Source: Oscillospiraceae bacterium CM
GTDB taxonomy: Bacteria > Bacillota > Clostridia > Oscillospirales > Oscillospiraceae
Assembly: GCA_022870705.1 (NCBI GenBank)
Contig: CP072107.1
Coordinates: forward strand, 62,001-126,000
Direction of reading: 5' to 3'
Length of the DNA: 64,000 nt
Shown here: positions 23,567 through 32,689 of the stretch, in pieces
Position numbering within the stretch: position 1 is the stretch's first letter
Layout of the letters: each line of letters begins with the position of its first letter
The notes under the pieces: model-generated
Database searches by the model: none
What the model saw: the letters and a program-made list of their open reading frames with translations, nothing else
Told to the model about the DNA's origin: nothing
Program-made: the position numbers and the translations under genes

Positions 23567-26500
23567 ATGGCTCGGAAACTCAAAACCATGGACGGCAACA
23601 ACGCTGCCGCGCACGTCGCCTACGCGTTTACGGATGTTGCCGCGATTTATCCGATCACCCCATCGTCGACGATGGCTGAATATGTCGACAAGTGGTCGGC
23701 AAATGGACAGGAGAACATTTTCGGTCAAACCGTTAAGGTGCTGGAGATGCAGTCGGAGGCCGGCGCTGCCGGTGCTGTCCACGGCTCACTGCTGGCAGGC
23801 GCCCTTACAACGACATTCACAGCGTCGCAGGGTCTGCTCCTGATGATACCCAACATGTATAAATGGGCGGGTGAACAATTGCCCGCCGTTGTCCATGTAT
23901 CCGCCAGAACGGTTGCAACGCACGCCCTGTCGATATTCGGTGACCAGAGCGACGTCATGGCCTGCCGCCAGACGGGCTTTGCCATGATCGCCACGAACAG
24001 TCCGCAGGAGGCCATGGACCTCGGCGCCGTCGCCCATCTTTCCGCCATCCGCGGCTCCATGCCCTTCCTGCACTTTTTCGATGGGTTCCGGACATCACAC
24101 GAGATGCAGAAAATTGAAATTTGGAATTATGACGATCTGGCGGAAATGGTCGATTTCGACGCACTGAACAAATTCCGCATGCGGGCGTCAAACCCCAACC
24201 ACCCCGTGCTGCGCGGCTCGGCCCAGAACGGCGATATCTTCTTCCAGGCCAGAGAGTCCATTAACGATAAATACACAGCGCTTCCTGATATCGTTGAAAA
24301 TTACATGGACGCCGTTAACAAAAAGATCGGCACGAATTATAAACCCTTCAACTATCATGGCGTACCCGACGCCGAGCATGTCATCATTGCGATGGGTTCC
24401 GTCTGTGAGACGGCGGAAGAGGTCGTGGATTATCTCAATGCAAGCGGCCAGAAGGTCGGTCTTGTCAAGGTCCGCCTCTATCGCCCCTTCAGCGTGAAGC
24501 ACCTACTGAGCGTTTTGCCGAAGACTGTCAAGACGGTCGGCGTTCTCGACCGCACGAAGGAGCCCGGCTCCGTCGGCGAGCCGCTGTATCTCGACGTTTT
24601 TTCCGCCCTGTGCGGCACGGATATCAAGGTTGTTGGCGGGCGTTACGGCCTTGCCAGCAAGGACACAACACCAGGCTGCATCATTTCTGTCTTCAAAAAC
24701 CTTCAGGAGAAAAACCCGAAGAACAACTTCACCGTTGGCATTACGGACGATGTGACGCATCTGTCGCTGCCCATCACAGAGGAGCCCGACACGACGCCGA
24801 AGGACATCATCTCCTGCAAATTCTGGGGCCTTGGCTCGGACGGCACCGTCGGCGCGAACAAGAACTCCATCAAGATCATCGGCGACCATACCGATTTAAA
24901 GGTTCAGGCCTATTTCCAGTATGACTCGCGTAAATCAGGCGGCGTCACAATCAGCCATCTGCGCTTTGGCAAGAGCCCCATTAAATCGACCTATTATATT
25001 TCAAAAGCCAACTTTGTCGCCTGCCACAACCCGTCGTATCTCGAAAAATTCGATATCGTGCAGGACGTTAAGCCCGGCGGCGTTTTCCTAGCCAACTGCT
25101 CCTGGGATGCTGCGGAGCTTGAAGAACGGCTGCCCGCCGCTGCGAAGAAATATATTGCTGACAATAACATCCGTTTCTACACGGTTGACGCCGAGAAAAT
25201 CGCACGAGCGATCGGCCTTGGCAACAAGACAAACGCCATTTTGCAGTCAGCCTTCTTCAAGCTGTCGGAGATTCTGCCGATTGACGAAGCTGTTGCATAT
25301 ATGAAGGAAGCCGTTAAAAAGACATACGGCCACAAGGGCGAAGACGTGGTCAACAAAAACAACAAAGCGATCGACGCCGGCCTTGAAAGCATCACACAGA
25401 TCGACGTACCGGCCTCCTGGAAGAACCCGTCGCCGTCGCCTGAACCGGCTGCCGTTACGTCAAACAGAGCGGATGCCGATCAGTATTTAAACGGTGTCAT
25501 GAACAAGATGAACACCATGCGCGGTGACAAGCTGCCTGTTTCGGCCTTCCTTGACCTCGAATGCGGCGCCGTTGTCCCAGCCGGTACGGCCGCCTTTGAA
25601 AAGCGTAAAATTGCCTCCGACGCACCGATGTGGATTCCGGAAAACTGCATTCAGTGCAATCAGTGCGCGTATGTGTGCCCGCATTCCGTTATCCGCCCGT
25701 TTGTGATGGATGCCGAGGAGGCTAAAAACGCGCCGGAAGGCACAAAATCAATACCGATGACGGGCAAGGGCAACGAGAACTACCGCTTCTCGATCATCCC
25801 AACCGTCTTTGACTGCACCGGCTGCGGTTCCTGCGTCAATGTCTGCCCCGCGAAGGAAAAAGCGCTCGTTCTGAAGCCGCTTGACGAGGTTTCAGAGACA
25901 CAGAAGTCCTTTGACTACGCTGTCAAAAATGTCTCATTCAAAGAAACCGGCTTTGCCGCGAACACCGTGAAGGGTTCGCAGTTCTTAAAACCGCTGCTCG
26001 AGTTCCCGGGCGCCTGCGCCGGCTGCGGCGAAACGCCGTACGCGCGCCTCATCGCGCAACTCTTCGGCGACAGAATGTTAATCGCCAACGCCACGGGCTG
26101 CTCATCCATCTGGGGCGGCAGCGCGCCGACGACGCCGTACACCGTCAACGACGAGGGGAAAGGCCCGGCGTGGGCAAACTCCCTGTTCGAGGATAACGCA
26201 GAGCTCGGCCTCGGCATGGCGACGGCCTCCGTCCAGCGCCGCGACGGCATACGCCTGTTGGCCGACGAACTGGCAAAAAAGCTGGAGAGCGGCACGCTGA
26301 AAACAGCGATCGAAAACTGGCTGAAGGAATTCGACAATGCCGACGGCTCGAAAAAGACCGCAAAGGTACTGGAGGCGGCTCTTTCAGAGGCCTTGAAGAA
26401 AACGGGCGATTTCCCCTTCAAAACACAGATTGAGGCGCTGAGTAACGCCCGCGACCAGTTTGTCAAGCCGTCCGTTTGGATCTTCGGCGGCGACGGCTGG

Positions 26501-27127
26501 GCTTACGATATCGGCTACGGTGGTCTTGACCACGTGATTGCTTCCGGCCAGAATGTCAACATCTTTGTCTTTGACACGGAGGTCTATTCCAACACCGGCG
26601 GCCAGGCTTCTAAAGCAACGCCGACAGGCGCTGTTGCGCAATTTGCCGCTGCCGGTAAGGGCGTGAAGAAAAAAGACCTCGCACAGATTGCGATGTCTTA
26701 CGGCTATGTCTATGTCGCACAGGTCTCCATGGGCGCCAATTATCAGCAGACGCTGAAGGCTATATTAGAAGCGGAAAGCTATGACGGCCCGTCGCTCATC
26801 ATCGGTTATGCCCCCTGCATCAACCATGGTATCCGCGCCGGTATGGGCAAATCGATGACCGAGATGAAAAAAGCCGTTGACGCCGGGTACTGGAACATGA
26901 TGCGCTTTGACCCGCGCCTTGCCGCTGAAGGCAAAAACCCGCTGTCGGTTGACAGCAAGCCCGCGACCGAGAGTTATAGTGACTTCATTATGGGCGAAGT
27001 CCGGTACAGCTCGCTGAAGCTGGCCTTCCCGGATAGGGCCGAAAAGCTCTTTGCAAGCGCCGAAAAAGAGGCGAAAGAGCGCTACGACAATCTCGTCAAA
27101 CAGAAGGAAATGTACGACGCGCAATAA
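23567..27127 (+). CDS. nifJ: Pyruvate:ferredoxin (flavodoxin) oxidoreductase
   Basis: Homodimeric 1186-residue enzyme that converts pyruvate plus CoA to acetyl-CoA, CO2 and reduced ferredoxin, the central energy step of fermenting anaerobes. All domains of the fused form are in order: an N-terminal pyrimidine-binding domain (DGNNAAAHVAYAFTDVAAIYPITPSS), domain II, the gamma domain, a two-cluster ferredoxin domain (CIQCNQCAYVCPH near residue 695; CTGCGSCVNVCPA near 750), and the TPP domain with CAGCGETPY near 815 and GGDGWAYDIGYGGLDHV near 975 followed by NTGGQASKATPTGA. The length is normal. AAAGGATG lies upstream. It is monocistronic between a strong promoter and a hairpin terminator. Confidence 0.97.
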   Translation: MARKLKTMDGNNAAAHVAYAFTDVAAIYPITPSSTMAEYVDKWSANGQENIFGQTVKVLEMQSEAGAAGAVHGSLLAGALTTTFTASQGLLLMIPNMYKWAGEQLPAVVHVSARTVATHALSIFGDQSDVMACRQTGFAMIATNSPQEAMDLGAVAHLSAIRGSMPFLHFFDGFRTSHEMQKIEIWNYDDLAEMVDFDALNKFRMRASNPNHPVLRGSAQNGDIFFQARESINDKYTALPDIVENYMDAVNKKIGTNYKPFNYHGVPDAEHVIIAMGSVCETAEEVVDYLNASGQKVGLVKVRLYRPFSVKHLLSVLPKTVKTVGVLDRTKEPGSVGEPLYLDVFSALCGTDIKVVGGRYGLASKDTTPGCIISVFKNLQEKNPKNNFTVGITDDVTHLSLPITEEPDTTPKDIISCKFWGLGSDGTVGANKNSIKIIGDHTDLKVQAYFQYDSRKSGGVTISHLRFGKSPIKSTYYISKANFVACHNPSYLEKFDIVQDVKPGGVFLANCSWDAAELEERLPAAAKKYIADNNIRFYTVDAEKIARAIGLGNKTNAILQSAFFKLSEILPIDEAVAYMKEAVKKTYGHKGEDVVNKNNKAIDAGLESITQIDVPASWKNPSPSPEPAAVTSNRADADQYLNGVMNKMNTMRGDKLPVSAFLDLECGAVVPAGTAAFEKRKIASDAPMWIPENCIQCNQCAYVCPHSVIRPFVMDAEEAKNAPEGTKSIPMTGKGNENYRFSIIPTVFDCTGCGSCVNVCPAKEKALVLKPLDEVSETQKSFDYAVKNVSFKETGFAANTVKGSQFLKPLLEFPGACAGCGETPYARLIAQLFGDRMLIANATGCSSIWGGSAPTTPYTVNDEGKGPAWANSLFEDNAELGLGMATASVQRRDGIRLLADELAKKLESGTLKTAIENWLKEFDNADGSKKTAKVLEAALSEALKKTGDFPFKTQIEALSNARDQFVKPSVWIFGGDGWAYDIGYGGLDHVIASGQNVNIFVFDTEVYSNTGGQASKATPTGAVAQFAAAGKGVKKKDLAQIAMSYGYVYVAQVSMGANYQQTLKAILEAESYDGPSLIIGYAPCINHGIRAGMGKSMTEMKKAVDAGYWNMMRFDPRLAAEGKNPLSVDSKPATESYSDFIMGEVRYSSLKLAFPDRAEKLFASAEKEAKERYDNLVKQKEMYDAQ

Positions 27128-27144
27128 ACCGAAAAGAACAAATC

Positions 27145-27181
27145 AAAAGGGGTGTTTCACACAGCTGAAACGCCCCCTTTT
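27145..27181. terminator. Bidirectional terminator between nifJ and parB
   Basis: A long stem, AAAAGGGG.GTTTCA pairing with TGAAAC.CCCCTTTT, with a short loop is followed by T-rich sequence on both strands. It separates the convergent genes nifJ and the ParB-family gene. Confidence 0.8.
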
Positions 27182-27194
27182 GTTGTTTCTGGCG

Positions 27195-28007
27195 TTATTT
27201 CGTTTTCGGAATCTTGATCGTCAGGACAATCTCGTTGTCCGTCTCATCCCGACCATACTGGGCATCAATACCCGACTGCTGCATGAGGTTCATGCCACGT
27301 GATAGCGTATTTAAAAATAGGCGCACATCCTTGAGGACGTAGACCGGTTTCACAGGTTGTTTTTCCTGTTCTTCCTTTTTCTGAAGGCAGCCGTCAATAA
27401 ATTCTTCAGTGTTCGCCACATTGAGATTGCGCGTCAAGATTTCTTTAATAACCTCAAGGCGCGCTTCTTCCGTCTCCAGGCGCAAAAGCGCCCTGGCGTG
27501 GCGCTCTGTCAACCCTGACTCGCGCAGCATGGTTAAAAGGGCGGGGGAGAGCTTCAAGAGGCGCAGCTTGTTGGATACGGCCGACTGAGACAGGCCGACA
27601 AGCCGGGCAACTTCCTCCTGCGTATGCTGGTAAGTGTTGACGAGATGATAAAGGCCTTCGGCCTCCTCAATGAAATCGAGGTCTTTGCGTTGCAGGTTTT
27701 CAACAAGCGCTAGAATGGAGGATTTCTGGGCGTCGACATCCAAAATGATGCAGGGGACATTTTTAAGTCCGGCCAGTTTCGCCGCGCGAAGCCGGCGCTC
27801 ACCGGAAACGAGCTCATATCCCGCACAGCGGCGGCGCACCGTGAGAGGCTGAAGAACGCCGTATCGCGAAATGCTGCCGGCCAGCTCGCTGAGGGCAGCC
27901 GGTTCAAAGTTCTTGCGCGGCTGGTCAGGGTTTGGTTGGATTTCGCTGAGCGGCAGGTAGACAATACGACTTGCTTCAAACAGACCGCGCCTTTTTAAAA
28001 GCGGCAT
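27195..28007 (-). CDS. ParB/Spo0J/Noc family DNA-binding protein
   Basis: 270 residues. An N-terminal ParB CTPase domain (IQPNPDQPRKNFEPAALSELAGSISRYGVLQPLTVRR then YELVSGERRLRAAKLAGL) is followed by the helix-turn-helix TQEEVARLVGLSQSAVSNKLRLLKL (about residues 125-150). The C-terminal segment from about 195 is variable. The family either segregates chromosomes with ParA (Spo0J) or guards the nucleoid during division (Noc). No parA is adjacent, so Noc or an orphan ParB is likely. The short basic N terminus LLKRRGLF could be a membrane-binding segment as in Noc, but this is only suggestive. Confidence 0.85.
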   Translation of the reverse strand: MPLLKRRGLFEASRIVYLPLSEIQPNPDQPRKNFEPAALSELAGSISRYGVLQPLTVRRRCAGYELVSGERRLRAAKLAGLKNVPCIILDVDAQKSSILALVENLQRKDLDFIEEAEGLYHLVNTYQHTQEEVARLVGLSQSAVSNKLRLLKLSPALLTMLRESGLTERHARALLRLETEEARLEVIKEILTRNLNVANTEEFIDGCLQKKEEQEKQPVKPVYVLKDVRLFLNTLSRGMNLMQQSGIDAQYGRDETDNEIVLTIKIPKTK

Positions 28008-28076
28008 AACACAACACCTGCTCCATATATAGTATTAATTGGCCTTATAATACACTAGATATTGCGAAAAAAGAGC

Positions 28077-28105
28077 AGAAAAAAGGCGGGAAATTTATTC
28101 CCGCC
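28077..28105 (-). terminator. Rho-independent terminator after aspS
   Basis: An 8-bp stem GGCGGGAA/TTCCCGCC is followed on the minus strand by TTTTTTCTGC, 33 bp beyond the aspS stop. This is the end of the long minus-strand operon. Confidence 0.85.
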
Positions 28106-28137
28106 CGGATCATGTATGTTTTTGCCGTTAAAACGAA

Positions 28138-29925
28138 TTAATCTTCCGAATTCTGCTTGTGTGCCAGAAACAACTCGTCGAGCTGCTTTTTGTCAACAAC
28201 GTCGGGGGCGCTTGTCATAAGCTCTGACGCATTTTGGACTTTTGGGAACGCAATAACATCACGGACGCTTTCGGCGCCGGTGAGGAGCATGACGAGCCTG
28301 TCGAGCCCAAAGGCCAGACCGCCGTGCGGCGGCGCGCCGTATTTAAAAGCTTCTAAAAGGTGGCCAAAGCGCGCGTGCGTATCCTCGTGCGTCAAGCCGA
28401 GCGCGCGGAACATCGTCTCCTGCATGTCCGGCGTCGAAATCCGGATAGACCCGCCGCCAAGCTCCGTGCCATTTAATATAATGTCATACGCTTTAGCGCG
28501 GCAGCTCTTTTTATCCGATTCGATTTTGCCGATATCGGCATCAAGAGGGGCTGTAAAGGGGTGGTGCATCGCCACAAAGCGGCCCTCTTCCTCGGAATAC
28601 TCAAACATGGGGAACTCCGTGACCCACAACAGCCGATAGTCGCCCTTCTTCAGGAGGCCGAGACGTTTGGCGCATTCACAGCGCAGCGCGCCGAGCACGG
28701 CAAAAACCGTTTTGTCACTGCAGTCGGCGACGACGAGGATCAGGTCGCCTGTTTTGGCACCCGCCCGCGCAATAATGGCATTATTTTCGTCATCTGTGAG
28801 GAACTTGGCAAAGGAGGAGCTCGCGCCATCCTGCCCCAGACGCGTCCAGGCAAGCCCTTTAGCGCCATAAGTTTTGACAAATTCGACAAGAGCGTCAATC
28901 TGTTTTCTCGGGAAAGCATCCGCCCCGCCGGGGACAACGATACACCGGACGCTGCCGCCCTGCTCGACCGGGTCTTTAAAGACCTTAAATCCGCAGGTTT
29001 TTACAAGGTCGCTGATGTCGCAAAGCTCCAGCCCGAAGCGGAGATCCGGCTTGTCGGAGCCGAAGCGCGCCATCGCCTCATCATACGGCAGGCGGAGCAG
29101 AGGCGTTTTGATCTCGACGCCGAGTACGTCTTTGAAAACTTTTTTCAAGAAGCCCTCGTTGACGGCAATGACGTCGTCGGTATCGACAAAGGACATTTCA
29201 AGGTCAATCTGCGTAAACTCCGGCTGCCGGTCGGCACGAAGGTCTTCATCCCGGAAGCAGCGCGCGATCTGGAAATACCGGTCAAAGCCCGAGAGCATCA
29301 AAAGCTGTTTATACTGCTGCGGGGACTGCGGGAGGGCGTAAAATTTCCCCGGATGGACGCGGCTGGGCACAAGATAGTCGCGCGCGCCTTCCGGCGTTGA
29401 TTTCGTAAGGATTGGCGTTTCAATTTCATAAAAGCCGTTTTCATCAAAATAGTCGCGGGCGATTTTAACGACCTTGTGGCGCAGCGAGATGGCGCGCTGC
29501 ATATCGGGCCGGCGAAGGTCGAGATAGCGGTATTTCAGGCGCAGCGTGTCGTTGACATCGGAATTTTCCGTTATTTCGAAAGGCGGCGTTTCCGAAACGG
29601 CTAGAATGCGGAGCGACGTCACCGCAAGCTCAACATCACCCGTCGGCAGGTCTTTGTTTTTTGACGACCGCTCGCGCAAAACGCCCGTCACGGCAAGAAC
29701 ATATTCAGAGCGGACCGACAGCGCTTTTTCAAAGACATCCCGAGCTGTCCCATCGTCAAAGGCCAACTGCACGATGCCCGTCCTGTCGCGCAGGTCGATA
29801 AATAAAAGCTGCCCCAAGTCACGGCGGCGCTGGACCCAGCCGCAGACGGAGAGCGTTTTGCCGATATCGGATGATTTGACGAGACCGCAGTAGTCAGAGC
29901 GCTTAAAGCCGTTTAATGATTCCAT
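28138..29925 (-). CDS. aspS: Aspartyl-tRNA synthetase
   Basis: Class II synthetase of 595 residues charging tRNA-Asp. An N-terminal OB-fold (VCGWVQRRRDLGQLLFIDLRDRTGIVQLAF) is followed by the catalytic core with motif 2 CFRDEDLRADRQPEFTQIDLEMSF (about residues 215-238), a bacterial GAD insertion, and motif 3 GGLAFGLDRLVMLLTG near 525. The start at 29925 (ATG, MESLNGF) is 19 bp after hisS; the longer reading frame would overlap hisS by 83 bp and lacks similarity there. It is the last gene of the run that begins at the U32 peptidase gene, followed by a terminator. I cannot tell the discriminating from the Asx-charging type. Confidence 0.96.
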   Translation of the reverse strand: MESLNGFKRSDYCGLVKSSDIGKTLSVCGWVQRRRDLGQLLFIDLRDRTGIVQLAFDDGTARDVFEKALSVRSEYVLAVTGVLRERSSKNKDLPTGDVELAVTSLRILAVSETPPFEITENSDVNDTLRLKYRYLDLRRPDMQRAISLRHKVVKIARDYFDENGFYEIETPILTKSTPEGARDYLVPSRVHPGKFYALPQSPQQYKQLLMLSGFDRYFQIARCFRDEDLRADRQPEFTQIDLEMSFVDTDDVIAVNEGFLKKVFKDVLGVEIKTPLLRLPYDEAMARFGSDKPDLRFGLELCDISDLVKTCGFKVFKDPVEQGGSVRCIVVPGGADAFPRKQIDALVEFVKTYGAKGLAWTRLGQDGASSSFAKFLTDDENNAIIARAGAKTGDLILVVADCSDKTVFAVLGALRCECAKRLGLLKKGDYRLLWVTEFPMFEYSEEEGRFVAMHHPFTAPLDADIGKIESDKKSCRAKAYDIILNGTELGGGSIRISTPDMQETMFRALGLTHEDTHARFGHLLEAFKYGAPPHGGLAFGLDRLVMLLTGAESVRDVIAFPKVQNASELMTSAPDVVDKKQLDELFLAHKQNSED

Positions 29926-29944
29926 GTGTTGAAAACTCCAGACA

Positions 29945-31312
29945 TTATTCTTGATTTGGTTCTTTGATCGGCAGACCGTCACGCCTCGAAGGGACGGCGG
30001 TTTTGATGCGCGTGAGGACGTCCTCAAAAGGCGCAGACGTCTGCGTGCCGGTCGTCATATCCTTGACGGATATCACGTTATTTTTCAGCTCATCCTCGCC
30101 GAGGAAGACGACAAAGGGGATTTTAAGCTTGTCGGCATAGGCGAGCTTTGCTTTAAACTTTTTGTTTTCACTGTATATCTGAACGCGAAGCCCATTTTCG
30201 CGCAGCGCCGTTGCCAGAGTGACGGACGGCCCCATGTCACCGGTCATCGGCAGGATCAGAACGTCCGATGGGGCAAATAGCAGCGCATCGTTTAAATAGC
30301 CCTGGTTTTCAAGAATAAAAAACAGCCGCGTCAAGCCGATCGAAATGCCGACGCCTGGTAGCTTTTTCTCCGTATAATACCCCGCAAGGTCGTCATAGCG
30401 GCCGCCGGAGCAAATCGAACCGATTTCGGGATGATCTGTCATCGTCGTCTCGTACACCGTGCCGGTGTAGTAGTCCAGACCCCGCGCAATGGTGAGGTCC
30501 AGTCGCACATGTGACGCCGGGACGCCGAAATCCGCCATGAGGCGGAGCACCGTTTCAAGCTCTGAAAGACCGGTGTCAAACGTGTCGTTTTGGCCGCGAA
30601 ACGCCGAGAGCTTCAACAAAGGGTCCTCGGCGCTGTCACGACAAGTGATAACGGCGAGAAGTTGGCTGGCTTGACTCGGCTCAAATGAAAGCTCATTCGT
30701 CATCAAGCTGAGCACCTTGTCGTCCCCGATTTTTTCAAGCTTGTCGATAACCTGCATGACGGCGTGGGCTTTTTCGCCGATCCCGAAAATGGCGAAAAGC
30801 CCGGTAAGGACCTTGCGGTTGTTGACGCGGATGACGAACTTCTCGAGGCCGAGCGCACGGAAACAGCGGTAGATAATACTCGGGATTTCGGCCTCGTTTA
30901 CGATGTCTAGAGCGCCGTCGCCCACCACGTCGATATCAGCCTGATAAAACTCGCGGAAGCGGCCGCGCTGGGCGCGCTCGCCGCGGAAGACTTTGCCGAT
31001 CTGATACCGGCGGAAGGGAAATGTCAGCTGACCGGCGTGCAGGGCAACGTATTTTGCCAGCGGCACCGTGAGGTCAAAACGGAGTGACAGATCGCTGTCA
31101 CCCTTTGTAAAGCGGTAGATCTGTTTTTCCGTTTCGCCGCCGCCCTTGGCCAAAAGCACTTCGGACGCCTCAACAAGCGGTGTATCAAGCGGTGTGAAAG
31201 CGTAGAGCGAAAACGTGTCGCGCAGCTTTGCAACCATAAGATCGAACAGCGCCTGGCGTTCCGGCAAAAGCTCCATAAAGCCCGACAGGGTGCGGGGCGT
31301 GACTTTTTCCAT
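29945..31312 (-). CDS. hisS: Histidyl-tRNA synthetase
   Basis: Class II synthetase charging tRNA-His, 455 residues from the ATG at 31312, which has AAGGAG 7 bases upstream (the frame is open 12 codons earlier). Motifs: TPRTLSGFMELLPERQALFD, motif 2 RYQIGKVFRGERAQRGRFREFYQADID (about residues 110-135), the histidine-A signature ARGLDYYTGTVYE (about 268), GGRYDDL, VGISIGLTRLF (motif 3) and a C-terminal anticodon-binding domain. It lies directly upstream of aspS, the common Firmicutes pairing. No T-box leader was seen in the 80 bp upstream, which instead hold a terminator-like hairpin. Confidence 0.95.
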   Translation of the reverse strand: MEKVTPRTLSGFMELLPERQALFDLMVAKLRDTFSLYAFTPLDTPLVEASEVLLAKGGGETEKQIYRFTKGDSDLSLRFDLTVPLAKYVALHAGQLTFPFRRYQIGKVFRGERAQRGRFREFYQADIDVVGDGALDIVNEAEIPSIIYRCFRALGLEKFVIRVNNRKVLTGLFAIFGIGEKAHAVMQVIDKLEKIGDDKVLSLMTNELSFEPSQASQLLAVITCRDSAEDPLLKLSAFRGQNDTFDTGLSELETVLRLMADFGVPASHVRLDLTIARGLDYYTGTVYETTMTDHPEIGSICSGGRYDDLAGYYTEKKLPGVGISIGLTRLFFILENQGYLNDALLFAPSDVLILPMTGDMGPSVTLATALRENGLRVQIYSENKKFKAKLAYADKLKIPFVVFLGEDELKNNVISVKDMTTGTQTSAPFEDVLTRIKTAVPSRRDGLPIKEPNQE

Positions 31313-31334
31313 GATGATTCTCCTTGATATCGAC

Positions 31335-31372
31335 TCAAAAACAAACACGCGGGCGGGGGCAAGCCCCCGCCC
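31335..31372 (-). terminator. Terminator-like hairpin between mgsA and hisS
   Basis: A 10-bp perfect stem GGGCGGGGGC/GCCCCCGCCC (31351-31372) with a 2-base gap at its tip is followed on the minus strand by GTTTGTTTTTG. There is no room for a separate hisS promoter after it, so it probably only attenuates read-through into hisS-aspS. Confidence 0.6.
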
Positions 31373-31393
31373 TGCAGCACGATCGGAAAACGA

Positions 31394-31795
31394 TTAATGC
31401 TTCGGGTTAACAATGTCGCGCCAGTCAAGGTCGCCGCGCTTGAGGCCTTGGATCAGGACCTCCGCCGTCGCGACGTTTGAGGCAAAGGGTACGTTATATT
31501 GGTCGCAAAGCCGCGCAATGTCATTGACGTTGCTTGACATATCCGGCTGTGTCGGGTCGCAGAAAAATAAGACGAGGTCCAGCTCGTTATAGGCGATGCG
31601 CGCGCCGATCTGCTGGTCGCCACCTTGATTGCCGGAGAGATAAAGCGTCATCGGCAGACCGGTAGCCTCTGTGACAAGCCGACCGGTCGTATTCGTGGCA
31701 CAGATGGAATGACCGGCGAGAATGCCGCAATAGGCGATACAAAATTGCACCATCAGTTCCTTTTTTCTGTCGTGAGCCATCAAAGCGATATTCAA
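31394..31795 (-). CDS. mgsA: Methylglyoxal synthase
   Basis: Converts dihydroxyacetone phosphate to methylglyoxal and phosphate, a bypass that relieves sugar-phosphate stress. The 133 residues contain the family signatures NIALMAHDRKKELMVQF, ATNTTGRL, the phosphate loop SGNQGGDQQIGARIA (about residues 53-67) and LVLFFCDP with the catalytic Asp. The start is TTG (31795) preceded by GAGGGCGG, and the resulting N terminus matches the family exactly. It sits behind minD, the same grouping (mre-min-mgsA) seen in other Clostridia and Bacilli. Confidence 0.94.
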   Translation of the reverse strand: MNIALMAHDRKKELMVQFCIAYCGILAGHSICATNTTGRLVTEATGLPMTLYLSGNQGGDQQIGARIAYNELDLVLFFCDPTQPDMSSNVNDIARLCDQYNVPFASNVATAEVLIQGLKRGDLDWRDIVNPKH

Positions 31796-31834
31796 TAAAG
31801 CCGCCCTCTTTCCGGATTTGTTAACCGAATTGTG

Positions 31835-32581
31835 TCAGGACCATTTTTTGCTGAGCGGGATGCGCTCACCGGCAAGACGCCGGGCAATTTTCAGATATTG
31901 GAGCGCTGCTTTTTTGTGCGTATAGAGAATAAGCGGCATCTCGGAGTTGGAGGCCATGAAAACGGCCTCATCCTCTTCCACAAGGCCAATCAGACGCGCG
32001 CCGACCGTGTCGATGACGTCATCCACCGTCGTGTCAAGCTGGCGAAACTTACGCGGGTTGACGCGGTTGACAACGAGGCGGATTTCACTGATCCCCATCG
32101 CGCGCAGTTCTTCGGCAACGCGCTGCCCGTCGCGCATGCTCGACATATCGAAGACAGCCACAATCAGCGCCATGTCGGCAGCCTGTGCGGCAAGGCGGAA
32201 ACCGGGGCCGACGCCTGCCGGAGAATCGATCAGGCAGTAGTCGAACGTCTCCTTAATCTGCCCCATCAGAGCGGACATTGCGGCGGGGTCGATATCCTCC
32301 GGGCCGCGAAACGCCGGGGCCGACAGAAAAAACAGGTTTTCAATGTTCGGGTGCTCGCTGCACGCTTCCGTGAGCGTCGTATCGCCATCGAGGACATCGG
32401 CAAAATCCGTCACGGCGTAATCCGACATGCCGATGGTGATATCGAGGTTGCGCAAGCCGGCGTCACAGTCCATGCACAGCGTTTTATACCCAAGCGCAGC
32501 AAGGCAGGAGGAGATGGCACCGACAGAAGTCGTTTTGCCCGTGCCGCCCTTGCCGGAGGCGACGACGATCACTTTGCCCAT
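31835..32581 (-). CDS. minD: MinD-type septum site ATPase
   Basis: Deviant Walker-A ATPase that positions the division site at the membrane, 248 residues. Motifs: VASGKGGTGKTTSVGAIS (residues 7-24, with the signature Lys), MDCDAGLRNLDI, YCLIDSPAGVGPGF and LVVNRVNPR. The start is ATG at 32581 with GGAG 6 bases upstream. Usual MinD is about 260-270 residues and ends in a short amphipathic helix (KKGxxxxLFG type). Here the protein ends RRLAGERIPLSKKWS, with no such helix visible. No minC lies in the run; PBP2 occupies the place where minC is common. Membrane targeting and partner are therefore open questions. Confidence 0.88.
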   Translation of the reverse strand: MGKVIVVASGKGGTGKTTSVGAISSCLAALGYKTLCMDCDAGLRNLDITIGMSDYAVTDFADVLDGDTTLTEACSEHPNIENLFFLSAPAFRGPEDIDPAAMSALMGQIKETFDYCLIDSPAGVGPGFRLAAQAADMALIVAVFDMSSMRDGQRVAEELRAMGISEIRLVVNRVNPRKFRQLDTTVDDVIDTVGARLIGLVEEDEAVFMASNSEMPLILYTHKKAALQYLKIARRLAGERIPLSKKWS

Positions 32582-32689
32582 AGGTCTCTCCAATCCAAGC
32601 CGTTAAAGTAGTTATATCATTATATACAACGACGGCGTCGTTGACAAGTCTCCATTCTGTACAAAATTATGAAATCCGGACAGCGGCCG

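Noticed and set aside
28561-29400. 279-codon open frame on the plus strand
   Set aside because: Antisense to aspS, whose motifs are unambiguous; no ribosome site, Arg/Gly-rich shadow composition.
31313-31393. T-box riboswitch before hisS
   Set aside because: Only 80 bp, no T-box sequence (TGGNACCGCG) visible; the space is filled by a terminator-like hairpin.
31832-32611. 259-codon open frame on the plus strand
   Set aside because: Exact shadow of minD in the opposite frame; no family motifs.
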